A stretch of DNA of 64,000 nucleotides from Sulfitobacter sp. HGT1 (GTDB lineage Bacteria > Pseudomonadota > Alphaproteobacteria > Rhodobacterales > Rhodobacteraceae), in the NCBI RefSeq assembly GCF_013282155.1, contig NZ_BLWI01000001.1:124001-188000 (forward strand). The letters run 5' to 3'. Below, one piece after another: positions 55,901-64,000 of the stretch; the stretch's first letter is position 1; each line of letters starts with the position of its first letter. The translations under genes were made by a program, and so were the position numbers. The notes beneath the pieces are model-generated. The model was not told where the DNA came from and did not search any database. It was given only the letters and a program-made list of their open reading frames with translations.

Positions 55901-56788
55901 TTAGCCCTTGTTGATGGCTTCTTGAACAGCTTCGCCCAGTGTTGCGGGGCTGTCAGCAACAACGATACCAGCGGCTTTCATCGCTTCGATCTTGCTTTCT
56001 GCGTCGCCTTTACCACCAGCAACGATGGCACCGGCGTGGCCCATGCGACGGCCGGGAGGGGCTGTGCGACCGGCAATGAAACCGGCTGTTGGCTTCCAAC
56101 GGCCTTTCTTCTTTTCATCGGCCAGGAACTGTGCGGCTTCTTCTTCGGCGGAACCGCCGATTTCACCGATCATGATGATCGACTGCGTTTCCGGATCGGC
56201 CAGGAACATCTCGAGGATATCGATATGTTCGGACCCTTTGATGGGGTCGCCGCCGATGCCAACAGCTGTGGACTGGCCCAGACCCAGATCGGATGTCTGT
56301 TTCACTGCTTCATAGGTTAGCGTGCCCGAGCGCGAGACAACGCCGCAGGTGCCGCGCTTGTGGATGTGGCCCGGCATGATGCCGATTTTGCACGCGTCAG
56401 GTGTGATGACGCCGGGGCAGTTTGGCCCGATCAGGCGCGACTTGGACCCGTCCAGCGCGCGCTTTACGCGCATCATGTCCAGAACCGGGATACCTTCGGT
56501 GATGCAGATGATCAGTTCCATTTCGGCGTCAATCGCCTCGAGGATGGAATCGGCTGCGAAGGGCGGTGGAACATAGATGACGGTTGCGTTTGCTTCGGTC
56601 ACATGACGCGCTTCGTGGACAGAGTTGAACACGGGCAGGTCGAGATGGGTTTGCCCACCTTTGCCAGGTGTCACGCCGCCAACCATCTTGGTGCCATAGG
56701 CGATGGCTTGCTCTGTGTGGAACGTGCCCTGGGACCCTGTTAGGCCCTGACAGATCACTTTGGTATTTTCGTCGACAAGTACGGCCAT
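55901..56788 (-). CDS. sucD: Succinyl-CoA synthetase alpha subunit
   Basis: 295 residues. [17 protein letters not shown] opens the CoA domain, [10 protein letters not shown] follows, and [17 protein letters not shown] carries the phosphorylated His. Pairs with SucC to make ATP or GTP in the TCA cycle. Unlike the usual adjoining pair, it is 233 bp from sucC. Confidence 0.97.
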   Translation of the reverse strand: MAVLVDENTKVICQGLTGSQGTFHTEQAIAYGTKMVGGVTPGKGGQTHLDLPVFNSVHEARHVTEANATVIYVPPPFAADSILEAIDAEMELIICITEGIPVLDMMRVKRALDGSKSRLIGPNCPGVITPDACKIGIMPGHIHKRGTCGVVSRSGTLTYEAVKQTSDLGLGQSTAVGIGGDPIKGSEHIDILEMFLADPETQSIIMIGEIGGSAEEEAAQFLADEKKKGRWKPTAGFIAGRTAPPGRRMGHAGAIVAGGKGDAESKIEAMKAAGIVVADSPATLGEAVQEAINKG

Positions 56789-56948
56789 TGTAATTTCCTA
56801 TCTGTGGTTCGAAATGCTGACGGATCAGCATTGTTGTCTGAGAGGGCGTAGCCCCGTCGATATTGCGGGGCTGACTTAGGCCACTCCAGTTTGAAAATAT
56901 GTCGCGCCGGGGGCGTTTGTGACGTCGCGGCCACTGTAACATGCGCCA

Positions 56949-56978
56949 CAACCGGCATCGCCAACGCGATACCGGTTG
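56949..56978. promoter_or_regulatory. Long hairpin in the sucC-sucD spacer
   Basis: A 13-position stem (56949-56961 with 56966-56978) with one mismatch and a CAAC loop lies about 43 bp after sucC. A second small hairpin TGCTGA-CGGA-TCAGCA is at 56815-56830, near the sucD start. No gene is seen in 56789-57021. It may set relative sucC/sucD expression by processing or attenuation. Confidence 0.5.
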
Positions 56979-57021
56979 CAAGACTTCAAACACATGCTCA
57001 GAAGGCGCTGCGTCACTTTGA

Positions 57022-58215
57022 TTAACCCTTAACGGCTTTCACGATCTTCTGTGCGCCATCTTTCAGGTTATCCGCTGCAATCACGTCCAGACCGGAGTTG
57101 TTGATGATCGCTTTGCCTTCGGCAACGTTTGTCCCTTCAAGGCGAACAACCAATGGCACTTTCAGACCGACTTCTTTTACGGCTGCAACAACGCCTTCGG
57201 CGATAACGTCGCAGCGCATGATCCCACCAAAGATGTTGACCAGGATGCCTTTGACCTGCGGGTCAGAGGTGATGATCTTGAACGCTTCGGTCACTTTCTC
57301 TTTGGTGGCACCGCCGCCAACATCAAGGAAGTTCGCAGGCTCGGCACCGTAGAGTTTGATGATGTCCATTGTGGCCATCGCCAGACCGGCACCGTTCACC
57401 ATGCAGCCGATTTCACCGTCAAGCGCGATGTAGTTCAGGTCGTACTTGGACGCCTCAAGCTCTTTCGCATCTTCTTCGGTGGTGTCGCGCAATTCGGCGA
57501 TATCGGGGTGACGGTACATGGCGTTGCCATCAAAGCTGACCTTGGCATCAAGCACCTTCAGGTCACCACTGTCTGTGACGATCAGCGGGTTGATTTCCAG
57601 CATTTCCATGTCTTTTTCGACAAAGGCTTTGTACAGCTGGCCCATCAGGGCCACGCATTGTTTCACTTGCTTGCCTTCAAGGCCCAGCGTGAACGCGATG
57701 CGACGGCCGTGGAATGCCTGGTAGCCTGTTGCAGGGTCTACCGAAAAGCTGATGATTTTTTCTGGGGTCGATGCGGCGACCTCTTCGATGTCCATGCCGC
57801 CTTCGGTCGAGCAAACGAACCCGACGCGCGATGTCTGGCGATCGACCAGCAGGGCAAGGTACAGTTCGGTTTCAATGCCGGAACCGTCTTCGATGTAGAT
57901 GCGGTTCACTTGCTTGCCAGCAGGGCCGGTCTGATGCGTGACCAAAGTGCGGCCCAGCATTTTTTTGGCTTCTTCTGCGGCTTCTTCGACCGACTTGGTC
58001 AGGCGTACACCGCCTTTGTCGCCAGCGTCGGCTTCTTTAAACGAACCCTTGCCGCGTCCACCTGCGTGGATCTGCGCCTTGACCACCCAAAGGGGGCCGT
58101 CCATTTCGCCAGCGGCTGTTTTTGCATCTTCGGCTTTCAGTACGACGCGGCCGTCAGATACTGGCGCGCCATATGTGCGCAAAAGGGCTTTCGCCTGATA
58201 TTCGTGGATGTTCAT
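57022..58215 (-). CDS. sucC: Succinyl-CoA synthetase beta subunit
   Basis: 397 residues, ATP-grasp type. [52 protein letters not shown] and [13 protein letters not shown] are family blocks. First gene of the suc run on the minus strand, 111 bp after the large inverted repeat. Confidence 0.97.
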   Translation of the reverse strand: MNIHEYQAKALLRTYGAPVSDGRVVLKAEDAKTAAGEMDGPLWVVKAQIHAGGRGKGSFKEADAGDKGGVRLTKSVEEAAEEAKKMLGRTLVTHQTGPAGKQVNRIYIEDGSGIETELYLALLVDRQTSRVGFVCSTEGGMDIEEVAASTPEKIISFSVDPATGYQAFHGRRIAFTLGLEGKQVKQCVALMGQLYKAFVEKDMEMLEINPLIVTDSGDLKVLDAKVSFDGNAMYRHPDIAELRDTTEEDAKELEASKYDLNYIALDGEIGCMVNGAGLAMATMDIIKLYGAEPANFLDVGGGATKEKVTEAFKIITSDPQVKGILVNIFGGIMRCDVIAEGVVAAVKEVGLKVPLVVRLEGTNVAEGKAIINNSGLDVIAADNLKDGAQKIVKAVKG

Positions 58216-58325
58216 GAAAAACGGTCCCGTTTTTTGTTCCAGTCAAATCGCGGTATACGATTGAGTCTTGATATTGGGTAAACAGTTTTTCTCAGAAATA
58301 CAGGATTTTTCAAACAAAAGCGACA

Positions 58326-58360
58326 TTTGTGATCACACGTATTTATCGTGTGATCACAAA
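58326..58360. promoter_or_regulatory. 14-bp inverted repeat upstream of sucC
   Basis: TTTGTGATCACACG (58326-58339) and its exact complement (58347-58360) enclose a 7-base loop. Each arm holds the 10-bp palindrome TGTGATCACA (58328-58337 and 58349-58358), and the two centres are 21 bp apart, two helical turns. That form fits a tandem operator for a dimeric regulator. It could also terminate the upstream DUF4344 transcript. Regulator not identified; nothing else is seen in 58216-58411. Confidence 0.65.
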
Positions 58361-58411
58361 AATTGGACAGCAGTCCGGAAATCGGCATTTCGTGTGCGGT
58401 GACGTTGGACG

Positions 58412-59125
58412 TCAGGGGGCAAGTTTACGCAAATAGGGCTCAAATTCGGTGCAGATTATGACCCTGACCAAAGAAGAATCGTAAAAGGCATTCGGCTGGC
58501 CGCAGGGCTCGACCGTGACTTCCAGGTCTTCGGGCAAGGCCAATAGTTCATTCAACGTGGCCACTTCGCCGCTGATGATCTCTTGGGCAAAGCCTTTGTC
58601 CGATCCGGTATAGATGATGCTGTCGCCGGGGCCTGCATCGAATAATTCATCAAATATCGGCCCCCAACTGTCATCTGCCAGTTGATATTCAGCCTCGCAG
58701 GTTTCTGCGCGCGCGGCAGGCAAACCCATGTCGTCGGCAAAATCATCGCGCGTGCCGACATTTGCCCCGTAAAACAGGCACACAAGATTATAGAACCGCT
58801 GCAAACTGGCCCCGTGTACCCCCCACGCCGTTTCGTTCGGATCGGTTTCGTTTTGTGATTCGGCATAAAGCCCCAACGCGCTGTCATAGGCGATGGACAC
58901 CGCGTCTTCTTCCGAGAACGTATTTTCCAGAAACAGGACAGAGGCCATGTCGGCGGCGTCTTCTTCCTGTCCGAAAACGGGCAAGCGCATGATGTCGATC
59001 AGCGCATGGCCCATCTCGTGATAAAAGATCGAGATAAGATTTGCAGAGACAAAATTATCCTCGGCCTCATCAGCACAAGCGCCGAGGGGCAAAAGCAACG
59101 TCAGGGCAAAAATCAGCGATTTCAC
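58412..59125 (-). CDS. DUF4344 putative metallopeptidase lipoprotein
   Basis: 237 residues from GTG 59125, chosen because GTGA overlaps the stop of the hydratase upstream. Lipobox LGAC gives Cys17, so it is envelope-anchored. HEMGH (36-40) followed by QEEDAAD gives a zinc-peptidase-like site (HExxH and a later acidic residue). DUF4344 proteins are predicted metallopeptidases with no known substrate. It sits between a CoA-pathway gene and the suc operon. Confidence 0.83.
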   Translation of the reverse strand: MKSLIFALTLLLPLGACADEAEDNFVSANLISIFYHEMGHALIDIMRLPVFGQEEDAADMASVLFLENTFSEEDAVSIAYDSALGLYAESQNETDPNETAWGVHGASLQRFYNLVCLFYGANVGTRDDFADDMGLPAARAETCEAEYQLADDSWGPIFDELFDAGPGDSIIYTGSDKGFAQEIISGEVATLNELLALPEDLEVTVEPCGQPNAFYDSSLVRVIICTEFEPYLRKLAP

Positions 59126-60159
59126 TTTGGCATCAAGGCCCAATAATCCAGATCAAGCAGAACATCGGGCAGGTATTTGCCATCGTCGCCCTTCAGCTTG
59201 AACGGATCGCCGCCTTTGGTTGCCACCAGACGCAAGCGGATCGCACCAACGCCGGGGGCGGATGTGTCGGCTTTGTCCAACACTTCGGACCACGCGCGGA
59301 TGGTGTCGCCTGACAGGCACGGGTTCGCATGTGCCCCGCCGTTCAGCCCGACAATCATTTGCGCATTGGCCAAACCGTTGAACGACAGCGCCCGCGCCAT
59401 CGAAATTACGTGACCGCCATAGATCAGCCGCGACCCGTCGGGGCGGGCAGAGGTGTCAAAATGAACTTTGGCGGTGTTCTGCCACAGGCGCGTGGCCATC
59501 ATGTGTTCGGCTTCCTCCACCGTTACGCCGTCAACGTGGTCGATCTTTTCACCGACCTCGTAATCGCCCCAGCGGTGCGGTTCGCCGGCCAAGGTGAAAT
59601 CGTAATTGCTGAAATCCAGATCGTCAGGGATATGCAGCTGTCCGACGCTTAGCGCTTTGGGCAGGTTTGGCACCACTTCGGCGGGGGCAGGGGCGTTGAC
59701 ATCGCGTTTGCGCACCATCACCCAGCGGACATATTCCAGCACTTTGCTATCGTCTTGGTTAAAGCCCGAGGTGCGCACATAGACCACGCCGGTTTTGCCG
59801 TTGGAGTTCTGTTTCAGCCCGATCACTTCGGACACAGACCGCAGCGTGTCACCGGGCCAGACGGGGGCGAGCCAGCGCCCTTGGGCATAGCCCAGATTTG
59901 CCACCGCGTTCAGCGATACGTCAGGCACGGTTTTGCCAAAGACGATGTGAAAGGTGATCATATCATCCATCGGGCTAAACGGCAGGCCGCAGCTTTGGGC
60001 GAATTGATCGGAGGAATAAAGCGCGTGACGTGCCGGATACAGCGCATGGTACAAGGCGCGTTCGCCGCCCTTTACCGTGCGCGGTACAGCATGGTGCAGC
60101 GTTTGGCCGACAGTGTAGTCTTCAAAGAAGCGACCGGCGTTTGTTTTCGTGGCAACCAT
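59122..60159 (-). CDS. mch: Mesaconyl-CoA (C1) hydratase, MaoC-type
   Basis: 345 residues of double-hotdog form. NAGRFFEDYTVGQTLHHAVPRT and FHIVFGKTVPDVSLNAVANLGYAQGRW match the Rhodobacter enzyme that interconverts mesaconyl-C1-CoA and beta-methylmalyl-CoA in the ethylmalonyl-CoA pathway. A malyl-CoA-type lyase lies two genes upstream, as in R. sphaeroides. Start overlaps the DUF1737 stop by 1 bp. Confidence 0.88.
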   Translation of the reverse strand: MVATKTNAGRFFEDYTVGQTLHHAVPRTVKGGERALYHALYPARHALYSSDQFAQSCGLPFSPMDDMITFHIVFGKTVPDVSLNAVANLGYAQGRWLAPVWPGDTLRSVSEVIGLKQNSNGKTGVVYVRTSGFNQDDSKVLEYVRWVMVRKRDVNAPAPAEVVPNLPKALSVGQLHIPDDLDFSNYDFTLAGEPHRWGDYEVGEKIDHVDGVTVEEAEHMMATRLWQNTAKVHFDTSARPDGSRLIYGGHVISMARALSFNGLANAQMIVGLNGGAHANPCLSGDTIRAWSEVLDKADTSAPGVGAIRLRLVATKGGDPFKLKGDDGKYLPDVLLDLDYWALMPK

Positions 60160-60362
60160 CAGTGCTCCCCCAGTTTGGTGTCAGGGGTATAGGTGCCTTC
60201 GACTTCTTTCGTGACGGCCTGACCGCAGCGCATGATACCAGCGGCGGCGTCAAATGTCTGGGTCGGCGTGCCGTACAGTTCCCACCCCTTGTTCAGGGCA
60301 TCGGTGACCTTGTGACAAAAGGCGGAGGTGTCCTCTTCGGACAGGAAACGGTAAAGTTTCAT
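60159..60362 (-). CDS. DUF1737 protein
   Basis: 67-residue soluble protein (KLYRFLSEEDTSAFCHKVTDALN, then GWELYGTPTQTFD). The start of the fold is typical of DUF1737, which has no known function. Translationally linked to the hydratase. Confidence 0.85.
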   Translation of the reverse strand: MKLYRFLSEEDTSAFCHKVTDALNKGWELYGTPTQTFDAAAGIMRCGQAVTKEVEGTYTPDTKLGEH

Positions 60363-60407
60363 GCAGATACTCTCAGGTTAATGGCAGATTATTTCAAAGG
60401 AACGGCG

Positions 60408-60965
60408 TTAGGAGAACGGCGAGACGCCGAGCCAGCTATGGATGCCGACGACGATGACGAAAACGACAGCCGTGATCACGATAAGGCGGATATAGGTCGC
60501 CTTGCCTGCGGCTGGCGGCGGGGTCCAATCAGGTTCGGCTTTGTTGATCAGGATCACCGATCCGACGGCCCAGGCCAACATGCCACCGAACAGGATGATC
60601 GACGCAAGATCGCCGTTCACCAGCAAATGCGCTGTAGCCCAGATCTTGACGGCCATCAGTTGCGGGTGACGGGTCTTGTTGGCGGGCCATGCTTTGGCAC
60701 CTTTGGCGGCACTTGATCCATAGACCCAGAAGGCCAGCACCATCAGCAGGTTGTTAATGTGGGTGAGGAAGCTGGGCGGATACCAGACATCAATGAATGC
60801 CGCACCGCGATAGCCGATGATGATCAGCACAAGGGATACGACAAGCGCCACGGCAATCACGCCTTTGCCTTTGTCGCCAAGGGCGGCCCGTTGGTCGGGC
60901 ATCAGCCGTTTAAAGTAATGTGCACCGACCCAAAGGATCATGCCGAGGATCAAAAGTGCCATCAT
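60408..60965 (-). CDS. NnrU-family membrane protein
   Basis: 185 residues with five or six helices. LLILGMILWVGAHYFKRL, WANKTRHPQLMAVKIWATAHLLVNGD and an NKAEPDWTPP loop are typical of NnrU. The family takes its name from a denitrification gene region, but most members have no proven role. Located between the lyase and DUF1737 genes. Confidence 0.88.
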   Translation of the reverse strand: MMALLILGMILWVGAHYFKRLMPDQRAALGDKGKGVIAVALVVSLVLIIIGYRGAAFIDVWYPPSFLTHINNLLMVLAFWVYGSSAAKGAKAWPANKTRHPQLMAVKIWATAHLLVNGDLASIILFGGMLAWAVGSVILINKAEPDWTPPPAAGKATYIRLIVITAVVFVIVVGIHSWLGVSPFS

Positions 60966-60970
60966 GGGGC

Positions 60971-61828
60971 TTACTCCGTTTGTAGGGCCGCGATTGCGTC
61001 CAGTTTTGCCAATGTTTCGCGCGCGGTTGCAACATGCAGGTTCTCTACGATGCGGCCGTCCACGACTGCCACACCCTGACCTGTTGCCTGCATTTCGTCA
61101 AACGCTGCGATTTGGCGGCGCGCAAGGTCTGCTTCGGCCTCGGATGGGGAAAATGCTTCGTTTGCCACATCCAGCTGTGCGGGGTGGATCAGGGTTTTCC
61201 CGTCAAAGCCCATATCGCGGCCCTGGTCACATTCGACGCGGTGGCCTTCGTCGTCTTTGAACGCGTTATACACCCCGTCGATGATCGCAATCCCGTTGGC
61301 CTTGGCGGCCAGCACGCACAGGCCAAGACCGGTCAGCAGCGGCAGGCGGTCGGGGCGGACGCGGGTTTGCAGGTCTTTGTTCAGGTCGTTGGTGCCCATG
61401 ACCATGCATTGCAGCTTCGGGTGCGCGCCGATGGCGGCGGCGTTCAGCATGGCACCGGGGGTTTCCATCATCGCCCAAAGCGGGATGTCATCGGTGATGG
61501 CGGCAAGGGCGTCCAGATCGGCGGGGCTGCCGACTTTGGGCAACAGAATCGCGTCGCAGTCCATCTTGGCGGCGGCGCGGGCGTCGTCGGCACCCCATTC
61601 CGTGTCCAACCCGTTGATACGGATCACTTTGAAACGGCTGCCATAGCCGCCGTCCTTGAGCGCCTGTGCCAGCGTATCGCGGGCGGCGGTTTTTTCTTCG
61701 GGGATAACGGCATCCTCAAGGTCAAAGATGATCGCGTCGGCTGGCAGCCCGCGGGCTTTGTCCAGGGCACGGTCTTTCGAGCCGGGGATATAGAGAACAG
61801 AGCGGAGCGGGCGGGTGATTTTCGACAT
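60971..61828 (-). CDS. Malyl-CoA-type CoA-ester lyase/thioesterase, Mcl2-like
   Basis: 285 residues from ATG 61828 (GGAGGTT before it); an upstream ATG adds a long, unlikely tail. LRSVLYIPGSKDRALDKA, IIFDLEDAV (Mg2+ ligand region) and IRINGLDTEW mark the CitE/malyl-CoA lyase family. The length and its place near mch fit Mcl2, the (3S)-malyl-CoA thioesterase, better than Mcl1 (about 318 residues). It would release malate at the end of the ethylmalonyl-CoA pathway. Mcl1-type activity cannot be excluded. Confidence 0.83.
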   Translation of the reverse strand: MSKITRPLRSVLYIPGSKDRALDKARGLPADAIIFDLEDAVIPEEKTAARDTLAQALKDGGYGSRFKVIRINGLDTEWGADDARAAAKMDCDAILLPKVGSPADLDALAAITDDIPLWAMMETPGAMLNAAAIGAHPKLQCMVMGTNDLNKDLQTRVRPDRLPLLTGLGLCVLAAKANGIAIIDGVYNAFKDDEGHRVECDQGRDMGFDGKTLIHPAQLDVANEAFSPSEAEADLARRQIAAFDEMQATGQGVAVVDGRIVENLHVATARETLAKLDAIAALQTE

Positions 61829-62093
61829 GATATGAACCTCCGAAGAAATAATGTTGCGCGCAGGTCTGCATTTTTTAACGAATACTTCAAGCGCAATCCC
61901 GCCGCAGCGCAGCAAATTGGGCGAATAATTCTTCGAATGGCGGGAATTAACGGATTGTTCAGCTGGATGGAGCACGGTTGCAGGGCATGCGTCGGCATCG
62001 CGGCTCTGTGTCTTCAGGGGAAAATGCCAGCGTGCCCCGATATCCATCATGACCGGTTTTCCTGTGAACTGGTCAGAAAAGGAAAGCGCGATA

Positions 62094-62240
62094 ATGACTA
62101 ATTTCCATAAGGTTTTTCACCTGGCGGGGCTTGCCGCCGCAGGGGCGATCATGATTGCAGCAACGCAGGATTTGTCAGCCGATCCAATGGCGGGGCCAAT
62201 AGCGTCATATTCCTTTGCCGTTATGGTTGATATTCCCTGA
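62094..62240 (+). CDS. Possible small exported peptide
   Basis: 48-residue frame with AAAGGAAAGCG before ATG 62094 and a hydrophobic, signal-like stretch (LAGLAAAGAIMIAA). No family recognised. The rest of 61829-62256 shows no other gene. Could be spurious. Confidence 0.3.
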   Translation: MTNFHKVFHLAGLAAAGAIMIAATQDLSADPMAGPIASYSFAVMVDIP

Positions 62241-62256
62241 TGCGCACTGCCAGACA

Positions 62257-63009
62257 CTAGGTCAAACCATCCCAGATCAGCTTGGTCCCTGTTGTCAGCA
62301 ACAAAACATAGGTGATCGCAAAGAACTGCTTTTGAGAGATGAACCGATGCGCTTTGACCCCGACCCACGCGCCGAGAATGGCAAAGGGCGCAAGCACCAG
62401 GTCCGCTTTCAACGTATCGAGTGTGAAGATACCCAAAAAAGCATAGGGCACGAATTTGACGATGTTGACTGTCCAGAACAGCAACACGGTAGAGGCCTGA
62501 AATTGGGTTTTCGTCAAACCGCGTGACAAAAGATAGATCGCGGCAGGTGGGCCGCCTGCGTGGCTGATAAAACTGGTAAGGCCAGCAACACCGCCCCAAA
62601 ACACACCCGCCCAATCTGGCAACGCGTGTTGTGCGGCGCGAATCCAGCCCGAACTGCGGCCCCATTGCCAGAACACAAACCCGACCGAAATGCTGCCGAT
62701 CATCAGGCGGAAGAAATCCGGCGATGCGATCTTGTACAGTGCCGCGCCCAAAACAACGCCCGGTACGGCACCAAGGACCAGCAACCTGACGTCGTGCAGG
62801 CTCCATTTTCCCCAATAGGGTTTCAGGGTTGTGACGTCGATAAGCATCAGCAGTGGCAACATGATCCCCAGGGCCATCCCCGGTTCGATGACCACAGCCA
62901 GGATGGAGGAACTTGCAAAAGCCGCGCCCGATCCGAACCCGCCTTTCGAGACACCTGCAAAAAGAACGGCAGGCCCGGCGATCAGCAAGAACCAAATATC
63001 AAAGGTCAT
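62257..63009 (-). CDS. TSUP-family (TauE/SafE) permease
   Basis: 250-residue membrane protein with about eight helices. AGVSKGGFGSGAAFASSSIL and WGGVAGLTSFISHAGGPPAAIYLLSRG are the paired half-repeats of TauE/SafE transporters, often linked to export of sulfite or sulfonate. It stands alone; substrate not evident. Confidence 0.9.
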   Translation of the reverse strand: MTFDIWFLLIAGPAVLFAGVSKGGFGSGAAFASSSILAVVIEPGMALGIMLPLLMLIDVTTLKPYWGKWSLHDVRLLVLGAVPGVVLGAALYKIASPDFFRLMIGSISVGFVFWQWGRSSGWIRAAQHALPDWAGVFWGGVAGLTSFISHAGGPPAAIYLLSRGLTKTQFQASTVLLFWTVNIVKFVPYAFLGIFTLDTLKADLVLAPFAILGAWVGVKAHRFISQKQFFAITYVLLLTTGTKLIWDGLT

Positions 63010-63163
63010 CGGGGCACCGCTTTCGGACAGCTATGTCATGGATTGATTAAAGTGACAGTTTGTTGATCCGAGTTGGAACTGATTGGCGAGATGCTGGTTA
63101 TCCTTGCAACCGAGCGATGTTCGCTTGGCGGAAAGTACAGTACCTTAATAGGAGTAAATAGTA

Positions 63164-64000
63164 ATGAAACGTTTTCTTGGAACAACCGCAATTATTCTTT
63201 CTTTGACCGGCCCGGCATTTGCTGCGTCCCATGCCACAAACGGCATTGGCAGCACTGTTGCGCAGCCGTCTGATTTCTTTGCATCCGACCTGATCGGCAT
63301 GCGCATCTATAACGCCGAAACTGAAATCGACGCCAACATGACTGTCGTCACCGGTGCTGAAACCGAATGGGACGATATCGGCGAGATCAATGATATTCTG
63401 CTGGATGAAAACGGCGATGTAAAAGCTGTGATCCTGGGTGTTGGCGGCTTCCTTGGCATGGGCGAACGTGACGTGAGTGTCAGCATGGACAGCATCAAGG
63501 TGCTGAAGGCCGAAGGCGATTCGGACGACCGTTTTCTGGTGGTGACAACATCGAAAGAGATGTTGGAGCAGGCCCCCGAGTTTGACCGTGACATGGACGA
63601 CGACATGGAAAAAGCCGAAGCTGCTGCAACGACCGAAATGTCCGACACAGCGACATCTGCCGAGATGGCCAAAGACGAGCCCGCAAATGATCGTCCAATG
63701 TTGACCCGTCCGGCTGTCGAATATGATGGTTATGCAGAAGCCAACGTCGAGCAAATGCAAGCTCTGACAGCTGAAGACCTGGACGGGGCCTATGTCTATG
63801 GGTCCGACAATGAAACAGTCGGCGAAGTTGGCAGCCTGATCCTGGGTGACGACGGCCAGGTGAAAGAAGTCGTGATCAATGTTGGCGGTTTCCTTGGCTT
63901 GGGCGAAAAGCCGGTCGCGGTGACATGGGATGAATTGCAGGTCCTGAAAAACGCTGAAGGCGATGATTTCCGCATCTACATCGACAGCAGCAAGGAAGCG
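63164..64000 (+). CDS. Secreted protein with two PRC-barrel domains (3' partial)
   Basis: 279 residues to the window edge without a stop; AGGAG before ATG 63164. Signal peptide to about A20 (GTTAIILSLTGPAFA-ASH). Two PRC-barrel units are visible: about 38-115 (LIGMRIYNAETE, IGEINDILLDENGDVKAVILGVGGFLGMGERDV) and about 207-275 (LDGAYVYGSDNE, VGEVGSLILGDDGQVKEVVINVGGFLGLGEKPV). They are joined by an acidic linker (DRDMDDDMEKAEAAAT). PRC barrels are usually cytoplasmic RNA- or photosystem-associated modules; secreted twin forms are known in alphaproteobacteria, function unknown. Confidence 0.88.
   Translation, partial: MKRFLGTTAIILSLTGPAFAASHATNGIGSTVAQPSDFFASDLIGMRIYNAETEIDANMTVVTGAETEWDDIGEINDILLDENGDVKAVILGVGGFLGMGERDVSVSMDSIKVLKAEGDSDDRFLVVTTSKEMLEQAPEFDRDMDDDMEKAEAAATTEMSDTATSAEMAKDEPANDRPMLTRPAVEYDGYAEANVEQMQALTAEDLDGAYVYGSDNETVGEVGSLILGDDGQVKEVVINVGGFLGLGEKPVAVTWDELQVLKNAEGDDFRIYIDSSKEA

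Noticed and set aside
56529-56993. 154-codon minus frame spanning the sucD start and the spacer
   Set aside because: It overlaps sucD out of frame, and its composition is unlike a protein; no family resemblance is seen.

Overview
The window looks like chromosomal DNA of a marine alphaproteobacterium of the order Rhodobacterales (Roseobacter group). The inference rests on gene content: mesaconyl-CoA hydratase and a malyl-CoA-type lyase/thioesterase (ethylmalonyl-CoA pathway) beside a sucCDAB-lpd operon, MAPEG genes inside that operon, a TIGR02302 protein, a Hint-domain protein, TRAP transporters, and short GC-rich intergenic repeats of a kind common in this order. Coding density is high, with many ATGA or GTGA overlaps.

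Layout. (1) 1-15419 is a surface-glycan locus. It holds a reducing polyketide/fatty-acid synthase (5' end outside the window), an alpha-oxoamine synthase, a KpsS-type capsule protein and an SDR, which together resemble the Sinorhizobium rkpA/G/H/J set. Among them are galactofuranose genes (UDP-galactopyranose mutase, GlfT2-like transferase), a DXD glycosyltransferase and a methyltransferase, and beyond them a UDP-glucuronate decarboxylase with a GT90 transferase. Together they suggest an amino-polyketide (sphingoid-like) lipid and a Galf/xylose polymer. (2) 15520-24600 is a catabolic locus built around an IclR regulator: CoA-transferase, thioesterase, acyl-CoA ligase, MaoC-type dehydratase and a TRAP transporter. 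It also contains a decayed relic of a Rieske oxygenase and a second TRAP permease. (3) 24721-31414 holds a MYG1-family gene and then a compact selenocysteine island: selA, selB, selC (tRNA-Sec), a thioredoxin-domain protein, and a UGSC-family selenoprotein whose in-frame UGA at 31128-31130 is followed by a SECIS-like hairpin. (4) 31409-36565 holds GlcNAc catabolism (nagA, kinase) divergent from Entner-Doudoroff edd-eda, with a 12-bp palindromic operator between them, and a MarR-type regulator. (5) 36761-48870 holds an LpxR-like lipid A deacylase, a Hint protein, tlpA/argH divergent over only 22 bp, two tiny lipoproteins, lysA, a TIGR02302 protein, a zinc-ribbon protein, and ftsE-ftsX-plsC. (6) 48987-61828 is a long minus-strand run: mcl2-like lyase, NnrU, DUF1737, mesaconyl-CoA hydratase, a DUF4344 metallopeptidase, then sucC-sucD-sucA-sucB, two MAPEG genes and lpdA. 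A large inverted repeat lies upstream of sucC. (7) 62094-64000 holds a possible tiny exported peptide, a TSUP-family permease and a secreted double PRC-barrel protein cut by the window edge.

The items most worth following up are the UGSC selenoprotein with its thioredoxin-domain neighbour, and the rkp-like lipid-plus-galactofuranose/xylose locus.
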